A stretch of 64,000 bases of DNA from Vibrio owensii CAIM 1854 = LMG 25443 (GCF_000817815.1 NZ_JPRD01000008.1:62001-126000); one strand, 5' to 3'; shown: positions 10,101 through 18,257, numbered from the stretch's first letter. Notes: generated from the letters alone by a model not told the origin. Made by a program: numbers and translations.

Positions 10101-11205
10101 TGCAACACCAATGGAAGCGCCACTGCTTGACTCATTAGAGAAAGAGCTGCGCCGAATGACGGGTGTGGAAGTTCTGCGCGAAGATTGGAATATGGATCAA
10201 ATTCCGGAGCACTTGAAGGTGACTTTCCGCGCGGTTGACCATAGAAATCGCAAGTTGAAGGAAAATAAAGACCTTCACGAATTGAAAGAGAGCTTGAAAG
10301 ACAAAGTTCAAGAAACCCTTTCAAAAGTTGCGGATGACGACATCGAGCAAGAAGGTCTGCATACGTGGAGCTTTGGCGAACTCCCTAAGGTATACCAACA
10401 AAAACGCGGTGGTTACGACGTTAAAGCGTACCCAGCGATTGTGGATGCCAAAGACAGTGTTGAAATCAAACTGTACGAGACCGAATACGAGCAGGTCACG
10501 GCAATGCAAGCGGGTCAGCGTCGTCTTATCTTGCTGAATGTGCCGTCGCCAATTAAATACCTGCACTCTAACTTACCGAACAAGTCGAAGTTGGGTCTGT
10601 ACTTTAACCCTTACGGTAAAGTGCTGGATCTGATTGATGACTGTATCGCGTGTGGTGTCGATAAGCTTATCGAAGAGCAGGGCGGTTTGGTTTGGGAGCC
10701 AGAGAAGTTTGATGCACTGAAAGAACACGTTCGTGCTGAGCTTGGTGATACGGTGGTGGACATTGCACAGCAAGTGGAAACTATCCTGACGACCGCTTTC
10801 AACATCAATAAGAAGTTGAAAGGTAAGATCGATTTCACCATGGCGTTCGCGTTATCGGACATCAAAGCACAAGTCGAAGGGTTGATCTTCAAGGGCTTCG
10901 CGACAGAATGTGGCTGGAAACGCCTGCCAGATATTCTTCGCTACATGCGTGCGATTGAGCGTCGTATGGAGAAGCTGCCGATCGATCCAAACAAAGACCG
11001 TTTGCACATGCTGAAAGTGGAATCAGTGACGAGCGACTACAAAGAGCTGCTCAACAAAATTCCGAAAGGCATGGTGATTCCTGAGAACGTAAAAGAGATC
11101 CGTTGGATGATCGAAGAGCTTCGAGTGAGCTTCTTCGCTCAACAATTGGGGACTCCGTACCCAGTTTCTGATAAACGTATCAAAAATGCGATTGATGCTT
11201 GCTAA
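7189..11205 (+). CDS. hrpA: ATP-dependent RNA helicase HrpA
   Basis: DEAH-box RNA helicase, in E. coli shown to act in mRNA processing and in rescue of stalled ribosomes. The Walker A motif GETGSGKTT is near residue 140, DEAH near 237, SAT and the QRKGRCGR arginine-finger motif follow, then the helicase-associated and OB-fold regions and the long C-terminal DUF3418 part. The 1338-residue product matches HrpA (1300 in E. coli). I prefer the TTG at 7189 because AGGAAA lies seven bases upstream; the ATG at 7168 has no ribosome-binding site and would leave an 11-nt leader. The N-terminus is rich in Gln, Ala and Asn, so it may be disordered. Confidence 0.93.
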   Translation: MTSSQPPKKNPAEEQATPSNGAQNAKAKQANASQAQASQNATPQAQVNNAASLRKALNQCMMRDRFRLSKRISGASKIKKDAARNAVFDEIALDIAKSMMVVEQRSSYKPTIEYPEILPVSQKRDDIAKAIEENQVVIVAGETGSGKTTQLPKICAELGRGKFGLIGHTQPRRLAARSVANRIAEEMETKLGEFVGYKVRFNDQISENTQIKLMTDGILLAEIQHDRFLNQYDTIIIDEAHERSLNIDFILGYLKELLPRRPDLKVIITSATIDPERFSKHFNNAPIIEVSGRTYPVETRYRPLSGDDDNDRDQLEGIFEAVDELCDEGLGDILIFMNGEREIRDTADALSKRNLKSTEIVPLYARLSAGEQNKIFQPHAGRRIVLATNVAETSLTVPGIKYVIDPGTARISRYSYRTKVQRLPIEPVSQASANQRKGRCGRVEEGICIRLYSEEDFESRPEFTDPEILRTNLASVILQMTALGLGDIQAFPFVEAPDKRNIQDGVRLLEELGAINSDAKESKKRLTSIGRQLARLPIDPRLARMVLESPKQGALKEVMIIAAALSIQDPRERPSDKQQSSDDKHKRFFHEDSDFLTFVNLWNYIQKQQKALTGNQFRKQCKQDYLNYLRVREWQDVYFQIHQSMREMEFKLNDEPASYHGVHSSILVGLLSHIGMKDQEKNEYQGARNARFHIFPASGLFKKQPKWIMSAELVETSKLWGRIIAKIQPEWIEPLAKHLIKRSYSEPHWSKKRAAVMAHEKVMLYGVPIVPKRLVNYGSIDPTVSRELFIRSALVEGEWETKHAFFKQNRKLLQEVEELEHKSRRRDILVDDDELFDFYDQRVGTEVVSGKHFDTWWKKASKDNKELLNFEKEMLFKGDASHVTDLDYPNFWHQNNLKLKLSYQFEPGDDSDGVTVHLPLPILNQVEPAGFDWQIPGLRHELVVSLIKSLPKTVRKNFVPAPNYADAFLARATPMEAPLLDSLEKELRRMTGVEVLREDWNMDQIPEHLKVTFRAVDHRNRKLKENKDLHELKESLKDKVQETLSKVADDDIEQEGLHTWSFGELPKVYQQKRGGYDVKAYPAIVDAKDSVEIKLYETEYEQVTAMQAGQRRLILLNVPSPIKYLHSNLPNKSKLGLYFNPYGKVLDLIDDCIACGVDKLIEEQGGLVWEPEKFDALKEHVRAELGDTVVDIAQQVETILTTAFNINKKLKGKIDFTMAFALSDIKAQVEGLIFKGFATECGWKRLPDILRYMRAIERRMEKLPIDPNKDRLHMLKVESVTSDYKELLNKIPKGMVIPENVKEIRWMIEELRVSFFAQQLGTPYPVSDKRIKNAIDAC

Positions 11206-11327
11206 GCGATCGGTACAATAGCGGCAGTTTTTTTCTTGTGGGGTTTGCTGAGTAATCAATGGTTTGTCCAGTGGCAAGCTCGATTGGTACAGTAATTGCA
11301 GTTATTCACCTACAAGTGATTTTAAGT

Positions 11328-11362
11328 CACAAGGGAGGCAATGGTTCGCCTCCCTTGTGTTT
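11328..11362 (+). terminator. Strong hairpin between hrpA and the barrel gene
   Basis: A perfect 12-bp stem (11328-11339 with 11348-11359) is followed by only three T residues. It may be a weak terminator for hrpA or a structured leader of the next gene. Confidence 0.55.
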
Positions 11363-11420
11363 GCAGTACCAACCTCTGCTTGATGCAGAAGTGGGTAATA
11401 ATAAAGAGTAAAGGTTGATG

Positions 11421-11900
11421 ATGAAGAAAACTCTATTGGCAGTGGCACTTCTAAGTGCTTCTTCTGCAGCAATGGCAGATTCATGGATTTATGGTGGTGC
11501 TTCTGTAGGTCAGTCTGACTACAAAGGCGAAACAGACACGTCTTACTCTGTACACGTAGGTACAGGTATTCTGCCAATCATCGGTATCGAAGCGGGTGTT
11601 ACTCAACACGGTGAATTCAAGATCGCTGGTCAAGAAACTAAACTGACTTCTTACTACGCTGCGCTTAAACCAAGCATCGACTTCGGTCCTCTGCATGTTT
11701 ACGCGAAAGGCGGTATCCACCAGTGGGATAAGAAAGTTTCTGGCGGCAAAGACGACGATGATGTGGATCTAATGTACGGTGTAGGTGCGGAATACTTCAT
11801 TTTCGGCCCTATGTCTGTTGGCGCAAGCTACATGAACTACACAGCGGGCAAAGACGACATCGGTACGTTCTCTCTAAACGCGACACTACACTTCCTATAA
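11421..11900 (+). CDS. Small outer-membrane beta-barrel protein (paralogue 1)
   Basis: A 159-residue protein with a clear signal peptide ending at AMA, then DSWIYGGASVGQSDY, repeated amphipathic strands and a C-terminal Phe-Leu. It looks like an eight-stranded OmpA-type barrel without a peptidoglycan domain. Start chosen at the ATG six bases after AAAGG; the ATG at 11418 is also possible. It shares signal-peptide end, GTGILPIIGIE, KPSIDFGPLHVYAKGG and YGVGAEYF with the next gene, so the two arose by tandem duplication. It has its own terminator. Function unknown. Confidence 0.8.
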   Translation: MKKTLLAVALLSASSAAMADSWIYGGASVGQSDYKGETDTSYSVHVGTGILPIIGIEAGVTQHGEFKIAGQETKLTSYYAALKPSIDFGPLHVYAKGGIHQWDKKVSGGKDDDDVDLMYGVGAEYFIFGPMSVGASYMNYTAGKDDIGTFSLNATLHFL

Positions 11901-11930
11901 TCGTCGAACATTTCGAAGATTTATTTGATA

Positions 11931-11957
11931 AACACCGGCAACGCGCCGGTGTTTTTT
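11931..11957 (+). terminator. Intrinsic terminator after barrel paralogue 1
   Basis: A 9-bp stem AACACCGGC/GCCGGTGTT followed by a T run. Confidence 0.9.
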
Positions 11958-12115
11958 TGTCTGTAAATCACACAAATAGACATTGAACAGAAATTATTCA
12001 TTTGTTGTTCTTAAAACCCGCCACATTTTGAATATAGTATTTACCTAGATACATAAGGAACGCGATGCAGTTCGCGTGATGTTCCGTTCAGGAATCGAAC
12101 AGGAAAGGTATAACT

Positions 12116-12631
12116 ATGAAAACAAAACTCTCGTTATTGGCTTTGGCGCTATGCTCAACATCTGCACTTGCTGACTCTTGGCTTTATGCTGGTGGTCAAA
12201 TTGGTCAATCAGACATCGATAGCGAAAACGACACCACTTATGGCATTCATGTTGGTACGGGGATCTTGCCGCTGATTGGTATTGAAGTGGGCTATTTCAA
12301 CCATGGCCAAGTGGATTTAAATCTTGCTGGTAACCGAGGTGATGTAGATTTCTCTTCTTTCTACTTAGCCGCAAAGCCAAGTATCGACTTTGGTCCTCTG
12401 CACGTTTACGCGAAAGGTGGTATTAACGCGTTTAACGTCGAATACAATGGCAATCTGAGTAGCTTGGACAAAGACGATGGCGTGTCTTACATGTACGGTG
12501 TTGGTGCGGAATACTTCTTGTTAGACAACATTTCTGTCGGTGCAAGTTATCAAGCGTTTGGTGTTGATATCGATGGGGACAGCGATACAGTAAGTAGCAT
12601 CACAGGTAACGTGACGTTCCACTTCTTATAA
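12116..12631 (+). CDS. Small outer-membrane beta-barrel protein (paralogue 2)
   Basis: A 171-residue paralogue of the preceding gene with signal peptide ending ALA, then DSWLYAGGQIGQSD. The strand pattern, SIDFGPLHVYAKGG and terminal Phe-Leu are shared; differences concentrate in the acidic loops, as expected for surface exposure. It is transcribed separately. Its leader can fold: CGCGA/TCGCG at 12061-12076 nested inside GGAAC/GTTCC (12057-12085), just before AGGAAAGG. Such a leader could be a target of envelope-stress small RNAs, but that is inference. Confidence 0.8.
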   Translation: MKTKLSLLALALCSTSALADSWLYAGGQIGQSDIDSENDTTYGIHVGTGILPLIGIEVGYFNHGQVDLNLAGNRGDVDFSSFYLAAKPSIDFGPLHVYAKGGINAFNVEYNGNLSSLDKDDGVSYMYGVGAEYFLLDNISVGASYQAFGVDIDGDSDTVSSITGNVTFHFL

Positions 12632-12694
12632 TATGGCTTCAGACAGAGTCGTTGGAATCGTAAGATTTGGTTTGATTTGAATATGAACAATGAG

Positions 12695-12741
12695 AAAAGC
12701 CCGCCGTTATTTTGAATAAAGTAACGGCGGGCTTTTTGTTT
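12695..12741. terminator. Bidirectional terminator
   Basis: A 15-bp stem AAAAGCCCGCCGTTA with its complement (12695-12709, 12722-12736) flanked by A and T runs serves the converging barrel and lipoprotein genes. Confidence 0.9.
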
Positions 12742-13147
12742 AGTCCTGAATCGGATTAGGTCGGCATTGTATGTTGGTTAGAGGGACAAACTTGTCGTCT
12801 TTCTCGTAATAAACGCCACATTCCTCTTCACGAAGTTGCAAGGTGTATTGATCGGGCAATTCTGTTTCTGCGCCGTTCAATGGCATGTTGTAACTCTCCA
12901 TCAATTGCCCAGAAACAACCAACAAATGTGAGTTTGTTTCGAAGGTATTTGACGCAATTTTTGGTGGCACTTGGTTGCCTTGAATTGTCGTGATCGCTTG
13001 TTGGATCTCAGTCACTGTGTCTGCAGACGTTTTAATGCTTAGTGCATTGACTGCATCATCGCTGTGACCTGAAGAAGAGCAACCCATTAGCATCACGCTG
13101 ATACCCGCTCCGGTAATTATTGCTTTTGTTCTAGTTAATTTTGACAT
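12740..13147 (-). CDS. Small lipoprotein of unknown function
   Basis: A 135-residue protein with a lipoprotein signal (VMLMGCSSSG, lipidated Cys near residue 22). The ATG at 13147 has AAGAGG upstream; the frame extends further but without a ribosome-binding site. Its start overlaps the end of the S41 protease gene by 17 bp, so both form one operon and the protein may assist or be a substrate of that protease. Two cysteines near the C-terminus (EEECGVYY and IQCRP) could form a disulfide. No family recognised. Confidence 0.7.
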   Translation of the reverse strand: MSKLTRTKAIITGAGISVMLMGCSSSGHSDDAVNALSIKTSADTVTEIQQAITTIQGNQVPPKIASNTFETNSHLLVVSGQLMESYNMPLNGAETELPDQYTLQLREEECGVYYEKDDKFVPLTNIQCRPNPIQD

Positions 13148-14729
13148 GAATAGCCTCTTGTCGAAGTGGATCAATCCCTTTATCAAGTGGAGTGCCACCT
13201 AGCATAGGCATCGCTCTTGGAGCTGCCGCCACAGCTGGCGCAGGAGGACAAGTACCTTCTGTAACCATGTAATTTAGTGCAGCTGAAAGCATGCCTTCAG
13301 AGGGATCTCCTAATGGTTTGCTTAAATCATCTGCCACAACACAGCCTTCCACTTTGTCATCTATACCAATAGTAGACGATACAAGATTTTTTGCTGTAGG
13401 TGTAAAGCCATCGGCAAAATCGCCAAATCCTTTAGCATTCGAAGACTTAAACTGAATGGTGTAGTACATGTTGCCGCAGTTTTGCTCTGGCGAGAAGCCG
13501 TATGGCTTACCCGTTGTCGTGGTACCAATTTGAACCACTTCGACATCAATACCACGAAGACCATTGATGAGAAGTTCACTTGAAGACGCGGTGTTGTCAG
13601 TAGTCAGAACATAAACGCGTTTCGCACTTAATGTTGGTAGGGCAATGTCAGTCAAGATACCTTTACCCCAATCAATTTCAGTATCGACAAAGTTATAAAC
13701 GTTATTTTCTACCTTGCCAGAGTTCATGATCTTGTCGTTGTAAATCAGTTCAGCGAAGGTGGCATTAGGATGTGTGCCTGCCAACATGTAGCCGACCTGC
13801 GCAGACTGCCAAACTAAGCCGCCACCGTTGTAGCGTAAATCCATCACGATCTCTTCAACGTTTGCCGCTGACAACTGATTAAACGCATCGATAAGCGGCT
13901 GTTGCGCAGTCACTTCAAAAGCGTTGTATTGCATGTAGCCGACTTTTGTTCCGTTGTTGTCGATGACTTTTACATTACGAACTGGGCTAGTTGCGACATC
14001 TGCTGATGTCAGAGTCACCACCTTCGGAGCGCCATCAACGGTTTCAAACGTGAAGGTGTAGTTTTGACCTAGCGTAGGAGAGAAAAGCGTATTGTTGATG
14101 AAATCAATCTCAGAGCTCGAAGAGGTGTTCACAACATCAACATTATTGATTTTCAATAGCTTGTCACCACGAGCAACGCCACTTGAAGATGCTGGAGAGT
14201 TATCTTCTGTGTAAGAAATGATGATTTCTCGTGGTTCATAGCTTTGAACAAATTTCCAGTTAAAGCCGAAACCAGCAACAAGACCCGCTTGTTGTGATTT
14301 CATGAAATCGTCGTAAGAGCGAGTGAAGTGGAATCGATCCTTGTATTGGCCAGAAGCCGTTCTTTCTGTCGTTACCAGCGAATCAAAATAAGCCGCAACG
14401 GTAGGGAAGTTGTCCGGGTTGATATCTGGGATCTCGTCATACCAAAGATAGGTATCATTACTGAACGCACGTAAGAACATTTTTTCTTGCAGTGCTGAAC
14501 CTATTTGGTCTGGATAATAATCCCCTGTGTATGGGTCAATACCTGTTCTAGCGATGCTACATTTATTCGCAAACTCGCTAGCCGGGGTAGAGAAGTCTCC
14601 TGCTGACCAGGTTATGTTATTGCCGACTGCAGTGCTAGAGCTATTTCCATTGTCACCGCCGCCTCCACAGCCTTGTAACAATAGAAGAGGGAGAGTTGCC
14701 ACCAACGCTGTGTTCTTATACTTCAACAT
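13131..14729 (-). CDS. S41-family peptidase lipoprotein
   Basis: Serine protease of the C-terminal-processing (tail-specific) family, anchored as a lipoprotein: signal with LLLQGC (Cys21) followed by a Gly/Asn/Ser-rich linker. A PDZ-like segment (SGVARGDKLLKINNVDV) lies near residues 180-200. The S41 core follows with the YNGGGLVW region and the nucleophile segment TASSSELLINGL near residue 385, then GKPYGF. 532 residues. Likely cleaves unfolded or tagged envelope proteins in the periplasm or outside. Co-transcribed with the small lipoprotein downstream. Confidence 0.8.
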   Translation of the reverse strand: MLKYKNTALVATLPLLLLQGCGGGGDNGNSSSTAVGNNITWSAGDFSTPASEFANKCSIARTGIDPYTGDYYPDQIGSALQEKMFLRAFSNDTYLWYDEIPDINPDNFPTVAAYFDSLVTTERTASGQYKDRFHFTRSYDDFMKSQQAGLVAGFGFNWKFVQSYEPREIIISYTEDNSPASSSGVARGDKLLKINNVDVVNTSSSSEIDFINNTLFSPTLGQNYTFTFETVDGAPKVVTLTSADVATSPVRNVKVIDNNGTKVGYMQYNAFEVTAQQPLIDAFNQLSAANVEEIVMDLRYNGGGLVWQSAQVGYMLAGTHPNATFAELIYNDKIMNSGKVENNVYNFVDTEIDWGKGILTDIALPTLSAKRVYVLTTDNTASSSELLINGLRGIDVEVVQIGTTTTGKPYGFSPEQNCGNMYYTIQFKSSNAKGFGDFADGFTPTAKNLVSSTIGIDDKVEGCVVADDLSKPLGDPSEGMLSAALNYMVTEGTCPPAPAVAAAPRAMPMLGGTPLDKGIDPLRQEAIHVKIN

Positions 14730-15086
14730 AAATTTCCTTATTTCTGTGACATTTATAGATTTGAATTGTTTTTAATAAATTGCCTATAAGCCACTCGAAT
14801 GTATAGATCTTGTTCGTTGCTGTGCAAACACTAAGCAAATTAGTGTGATTGGTGTCATATAAATTAGAGTAAAAATTCAGTTTACTAATTTAGTTAAATC
14901 TAAAAATTCATTAATAAATAGCAAGTTAGTGCTATTTTTGACGCGAAAATTCACGATGACACTTCTGTAATTTTAGACGATTGAAAGTGGCTTCAGAAAA
15001 GCATTGAACGACAGAAGAATGCTAGGCAAACAGTCCGAGCATGACGAGAGTCGACGCTTTGTGGTCGACTCTTTGAGTTTATGGAG
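14730..15086 (-). other. Noncoding region between S41 protease and pilF/pilW
   Basis: AT-rich promoter region for the S41 protease gene, with no credible gene. A 9-bp inverted repeat (15047-15055 with 15064-15072) lies 15 bp after the pilF/pilW stop but lacks a U tract in that direction, so it is a weak candidate terminator. Confidence 0.45.
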
Positions 15087-15815
15087 TTAAGAAATTTGAT
15101 CGAGTTGGTACTGATACTTTCGCTCTAAGGCTTCATTGCCCGCAGCGCGTTCTAATTCCACCATTAAGCGGAGAGAGGGTTTCTTGACCCCGTACATTTG
15201 GTTAAAACGCATCAAGCGAATACGAGCATCGGTGTAGTTTCCGCTGTCGATCTCTAACTTAGCTAATTGAAGGATAGATTTAGGACGGTGAGGGTCATGG
15301 TCGATAGCGCGAGTGAAGTAGTACTTTGCTTTTTCAGCTTGATTCGACTTTAGTGCACAAAATCCGGCGTTCTCGTAACTAGCAGGGATAAGGTAATAGT
15401 AAGGCTGCTCGATCGCACGATTGAACATTTTATCTGCTTGGCTGTATTCACCTTGTTTACACAGGAAGGTGCCGTAATTGTTCAGTACGTTACCATTTTT
15501 GGGATGCTGGCGAAGAGAGCGTTTGTACATCTGTGCTGCTTTGGAATCTTCACCTACGGTTTCGTAGTAATGCGCCATCGAAAGCTGAGCTCGATAGTAG
15601 CTAGGTGCGTGGGTAAGGGCTTGCTGCAGATTATCGTGTGCTCGGATCATACTGCCACTCTCTAAATAGCCGAGACCGAGAGCGATTCGTGACTCTGCCA
15701 TAGAAACCGGATCGGCTTTCACAACTGGACTGTTTCCATCTTCATTGACGGTGACACACCCAACCAAACCTAGCTGGCTTGCTAACACTAATGCACCGAG
15801 TTTTCCAAGCTTCAT
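15087..15815 (-). CDS. pilW: Type IV pilus biogenesis/stability lipoprotein PilW (PilF)
   Basis: Outer-membrane lipoprotein with tetratricopeptide repeats that helps PilQ secretin assembly. Lipobox LGLVGC gives Cys20, then about five to six TPR units (for example NNYGTFLCKQGEYSQADKMF and NAGFCALKSNQAEKAKYYF). 242 residues from the ATG at 15815; a frame reaching 15848 would start inside the likely -10 box. In V. cholerae the homologue belongs to the chitin-induced competence regulon, and a CRP-S-like site lies upstream here. Two conserved Cys in the repeats may pair. Confidence 0.85.
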   Translation of the reverse strand: MKLGKLGALVLASQLGLVGCVTVNEDGNSPVVKADPVSMAESRIALGLGYLESGSMIRAHDNLQQALTHAPSYYRAQLSMAHYYETVGEDSKAAQMYKRSLRQHPKNGNVLNNYGTFLCKQGEYSQADKMFNRAIEQPYYYLIPASYENAGFCALKSNQAEKAKYYFTRAIDHDPHRPKSILQLAKLEIDSGNYTDARIRLMRFNQMYGVKKPSLRLMVELERAAGNEALERKYQYQLDQIS

Positions 15816-15891
15816 ATATATGCCCCACATCCCTGATTCACACAGCATGATATGAATTACGATGCAAAAGCCTATTGGGGAAAAAATACTA

Positions 15892-15907
15892 TGCGATCAG
15901 GTTAGCA
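15892..15907 (-). promoter_or_regulatory. CRP-S-like site upstream of pilW
   Basis: TGCGA-N6-TAGCA matches the Sxy/TfoX-dependent CRP-S half-sites (TGCGA, TCGCA) at nine of ten positions. Its centre is about 58 bp before a start predicted by a TATCAT -10 box at 15847-15852 on the minus strand, near the class I spacing. This fits competence control of a type IV pilus gene. Confidence 0.55.
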
Positions 15908-15916
15908 AACTGATAC

Positions 15917-15940
15917 AAAAAAGCCGCCAGTTGGCGGCTT
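15917..15940 (-). terminator. Intrinsic terminator of metA
   Basis: Minus-strand stem AAGCCGCCA/TGGCGGCTT followed by six U residues, 25 bp after the metA stop. Confidence 0.9.
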
Positions 15941-15964
15941 AGTTCACACTCTAAATTCAGGCAG

Positions 15965-16906
15965 TTAGTCGTCTTTGGTGAAGGCGTCTTCGCTGAAATG
16001 ATCCAGATCGTACGGCGTTTGTTGGTAAACGCAATAGTTCAACCAGTTAGAGAACAACAAGTGTCCATGGCTGCGCCAACTCGCACAAGGTGGATTGTCT
16101 GGGTTGTTGTTCGGGTAGTAATTGATTGGAATGGCAGGTTCCATCCCTTCGCCCAAATCTCGAATGTATTCATTATGGAGTGTGTGAGAGTCATATTCTG
16201 GGTGACCAGTGACAAACACATTACGTTTGTCTTTTGTGGTTGCTAGATAAACACCTGCGACATCGGACGTTGCGAGAATATCGAGGTCCGTATGTTCTTC
16301 TAAAAACTCCGGCGAGAAATCTGCATAACGAGAATGAGGTGCTAGGAACGTATCATCGAAACCACGTAGAAGAGGGTGGTACTGATGATGGATAGAGTGA
16401 TGGTACACGCCCGATAGCTTTTCTTTGCGTGTTTTCTTTGGCAGGTTGTATAGAAGCTTCAAACCCGCTTGTGCAGCCCAGCAAACATAAAGTGTGGACG
16501 TGACGTGATCTTTTGCCCACTCCATAATGGTCTTCAAGTGATCCCAATAAATCACATCTTCAAACTGGACCAAACCTAATGGAGCACCAGTAATGATAAG
16601 GCCGTCGAAGTTCTTGCCTTTTACCATTTCAAATTGACGATAAAATGTGTCTAGGTGCTCCGTTGGTGTGTTCTTACTTGGGCGATTATCGATTCGTAAC
16701 AGTTCCACGTTCACTTGAAGTGGGCTATTAGAAAGTAGGCGAAGAAACTGAGTTTCTGTCTCAATCTTCTTTGGCATCAAATTGAGAATAAGCACTCGCA
16801 ATGGACGGATTTCCTGACTCGCCGCTCGACTTTCGCTCATCACAAAGATGTTCTCTGTCCTTAATACATCGCTAGCGGGTAACTGATCTGGAATTCTAAT
16901 TGGCAC
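15965..16906 (-). CDS. metA: Homoserine O-acyltransferase MetA
   Basis: First committed step of methionine synthesis: transfer of succinyl (or acetyl) from CoA to L-homoserine. The 313-residue protein has the MetA N-terminus [11 protein letters not shown], the nucleophile in VCWAAQAG (Cys142), and the GHPEYD segment with catalytic His and Glu. Acyl specificity cannot be read with certainty. It is monocistronic with its own terminator and a MetJ operator in the promoter, so repression by MetJ with S-adenosylmethionine is expected. Confidence 0.96.
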   Translation of the reverse strand: MPIRIPDQLPASDVLRTENIFVMSESRAASQEIRPLRVLILNLMPKKIETETQFLRLLSNSPLQVNVELLRIDNRPSKNTPTEHLDTFYRQFEMVKGKNFDGLIITGAPLGLVQFEDVIYWDHLKTIMEWAKDHVTSTLYVCWAAQAGLKLLYNLPKKTRKEKLSGVYHHSIHHQYHPLLRGFDDTFLAPHSRYADFSPEFLEEHTDLDILATSDVAGVYLATTKDKRNVFVTGHPEYDSHTLHNEYIRDLGEGMEPAIPINYYPNNNPDNPPCASWRSHGHLLFSNWLNYCVYQQTPYDLDHFSEDAFTKDD

Positions 16907-16934
16907 GGCTTTCTCTCCCTAAGCTTAACTTTTT

Positions 16935-16950
16935 AGACGTCTATACTTCT
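16935..16950 (-). promoter_or_regulatory. MetJ operator of metA
   Basis: A perfect met box AGACGTCT (16935-16942) is followed directly by a second, imperfect one ATACTTCT. Tandem 8-bp boxes are the known MetJ binding arrangement, here 29-44 bp upstream of the metA ATG. Confidence 0.85.
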
Positions 16951-17830
16951 AAAGCTAACGTAATTACTGACGGATGTCGACATGAAATGTGACTTTGAAC
17001 CTGATTTCTTTTGTTCCTACTTTCATCTCACACAGGAGCCAAACATACAAAAGAGACTCTACATATGAGAATGGCGCTCTTTAGAATAAAAAACCTAAGT
17101 CGAACTGTTCTAATTTTAAATATTCCAATCACTTATTTTCAGTAAGTGAATACTTGATTGCGCTAATAATCCGGAAGGTTAAATTATGCCGATGTAAGAT
17201 AATTAAAATTATTAATTCATTTAATTTAGTTGGATTATATTCTAAATCTTGTTTTTATGTGATGCGTTGTTAAAGGTTATGACAAGTTACTTTGTCTTTT
17301 ATCGAATGATATGCTAACAACTAATTTTTAATATCTGTAATTTGGCTGTGTACGATTGAAATTGATGAAGTAATAAATTAAAGTTTGAATTTATAGAAAA
17401 TAACATCTCCTATAAAGATATTGTAGGAAAAAACCGAATAATGGTCTTGTTCGCAAGCTGAGTCGGTAGAGAACGCTGAGTTTTCTTGAAGTTTAATCAG
17501 TGTGGGGCAGGAGGTCTAAGCGCTAGAGGCCAATGAACTTGGATCTTATCATCAACACCTACTTACGTTGTTAGACACCGTTTTCAACGCTCTTATATCA
17601 CCATTAGGATGAGCCTTAGATAAGAACTCTATTTAGATATTGTGTGATTTAAAGCGAACAAAGATTGATAAGATTAAATTAGAAATAAAATATAGGCTTG
17701 TAAGTTTAGTTCTGAGATATAAACATATCAATGACAAAGTTTTTGATTCTTAACGTTGGAGCTATTTTGATGATTGAGAATCATATATTATGCATCATTC
17801 ATTAACACGTCAGTTAGTGTAGGTGGTTTA
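16951..17830. other. Long noncoding AT-rich region
   Basis: About 0.9 kb without a credible gene between metA (minus) and a DUF1330 gene (minus), unusually long for this genome stretch. It carries many short AT-rich dyads, including ATGATT-GAG-AATCAT at 17770-17784, which loosely resembles a Fur-type palindrome. The right end leads into a candidate small RNA. Confidence 0.5.
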
Positions 17831-17865
17831 TTAAAAGGTGATAGCAGGAATAATATAATGATATT

Positions 17866-17948
17866 GAAACTATTTCTGTTGATGCAGTGAAAACTCACCT
17901 TGTTGATATAAACCGGAAAAAGCCCAGCGTTCGCTGGGCTTTTTTTTA
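17866..17948 (+). ncRNA. Candidate small RNA with strong terminator
   Basis: A promoter-like TTAAAA-N17-TATAAT lies at 17831-17859 and predicts a start near 17866. The putative 83-nt transcript ends in a GC-rich hairpin (AGCCCAGCG/CGCTGGGCT) with eight U residues on the plus strand. The minus strand has only five, so the hairpin looks designed mainly for a plus-strand transcript, although it also serves the minus-strand gene at 17955. No plus-strand gene lies between promoter and terminator. A 10-codon frame MILKLFLLMQ (ATG 17858, AGGA upstream) is the alternative. Confidence 0.4.
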
Positions 17949-17954
17949 TGTGTC

Positions 17955-18257
17955 TTATGCCAGTTGGTCATTACCTTCGATCAAGTAGTGATTACTGATT
18001 GAACCTGCGGTTCTAGCGTTTAGGTGAGGCACATACTCTGGGTCATTCATAAAGTCGAGTGCTGCTTGGCGAGAAGGCCATTCGATGATAATGCGAAGCG
18101 CCGGTGCTTCACCATTGCCTTCTAGTTGTTCATGCACGTTAGTTCGTGCGATGTACTTGCCACCGTGTTTTTCCACCAGTGCGTTCGAGACGCTGACATA
18201 AGCAGGTACCCAGTCTTGGGTTGTAGGGGTTACATCTAATACTGAATAGTAAGTCAC
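17955..18257 (-). CDS. DUF1330 family protein
   Basis: A 100-residue soluble protein with the dimeric alpha/beta-barrel pattern of DUF1330 (YYSVLDVT, VEKHGGKYIAR, IIIEWPSRQAALDFMNDPEY). Enzymatic function is unknown. Monocistronic, with a terminator directly after it. Confidence 0.8.
   Translation of the reverse strand: MTYYSVLDVTPTTQDWVPAYVSVSNALVEKHGGKYIARTNVHEQLEGNGEAPALRIIIEWPSRQAALDFMNDPEYVPHLNARTAGSISNHYLIEGNDQLA

Noticed and set aside
15047..15072. Inverted repeat as terminator of pilW
   Set aside because: No U tract follows on the minus strand; kept only as an unexplained dyad.
17400..17950. CsrB/CsrC-type RNA in the metA-DUF1330 gap
   Set aside because: Only about seven GGA motifs over 550 bp, not placed in clear hairpin loops; CsrB RNAs are much denser.
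17400..17950. Qrr quorum-sensing small RNA
   Set aside because: No conserved Qrr core sequence or sigma-54 promoter is visible.
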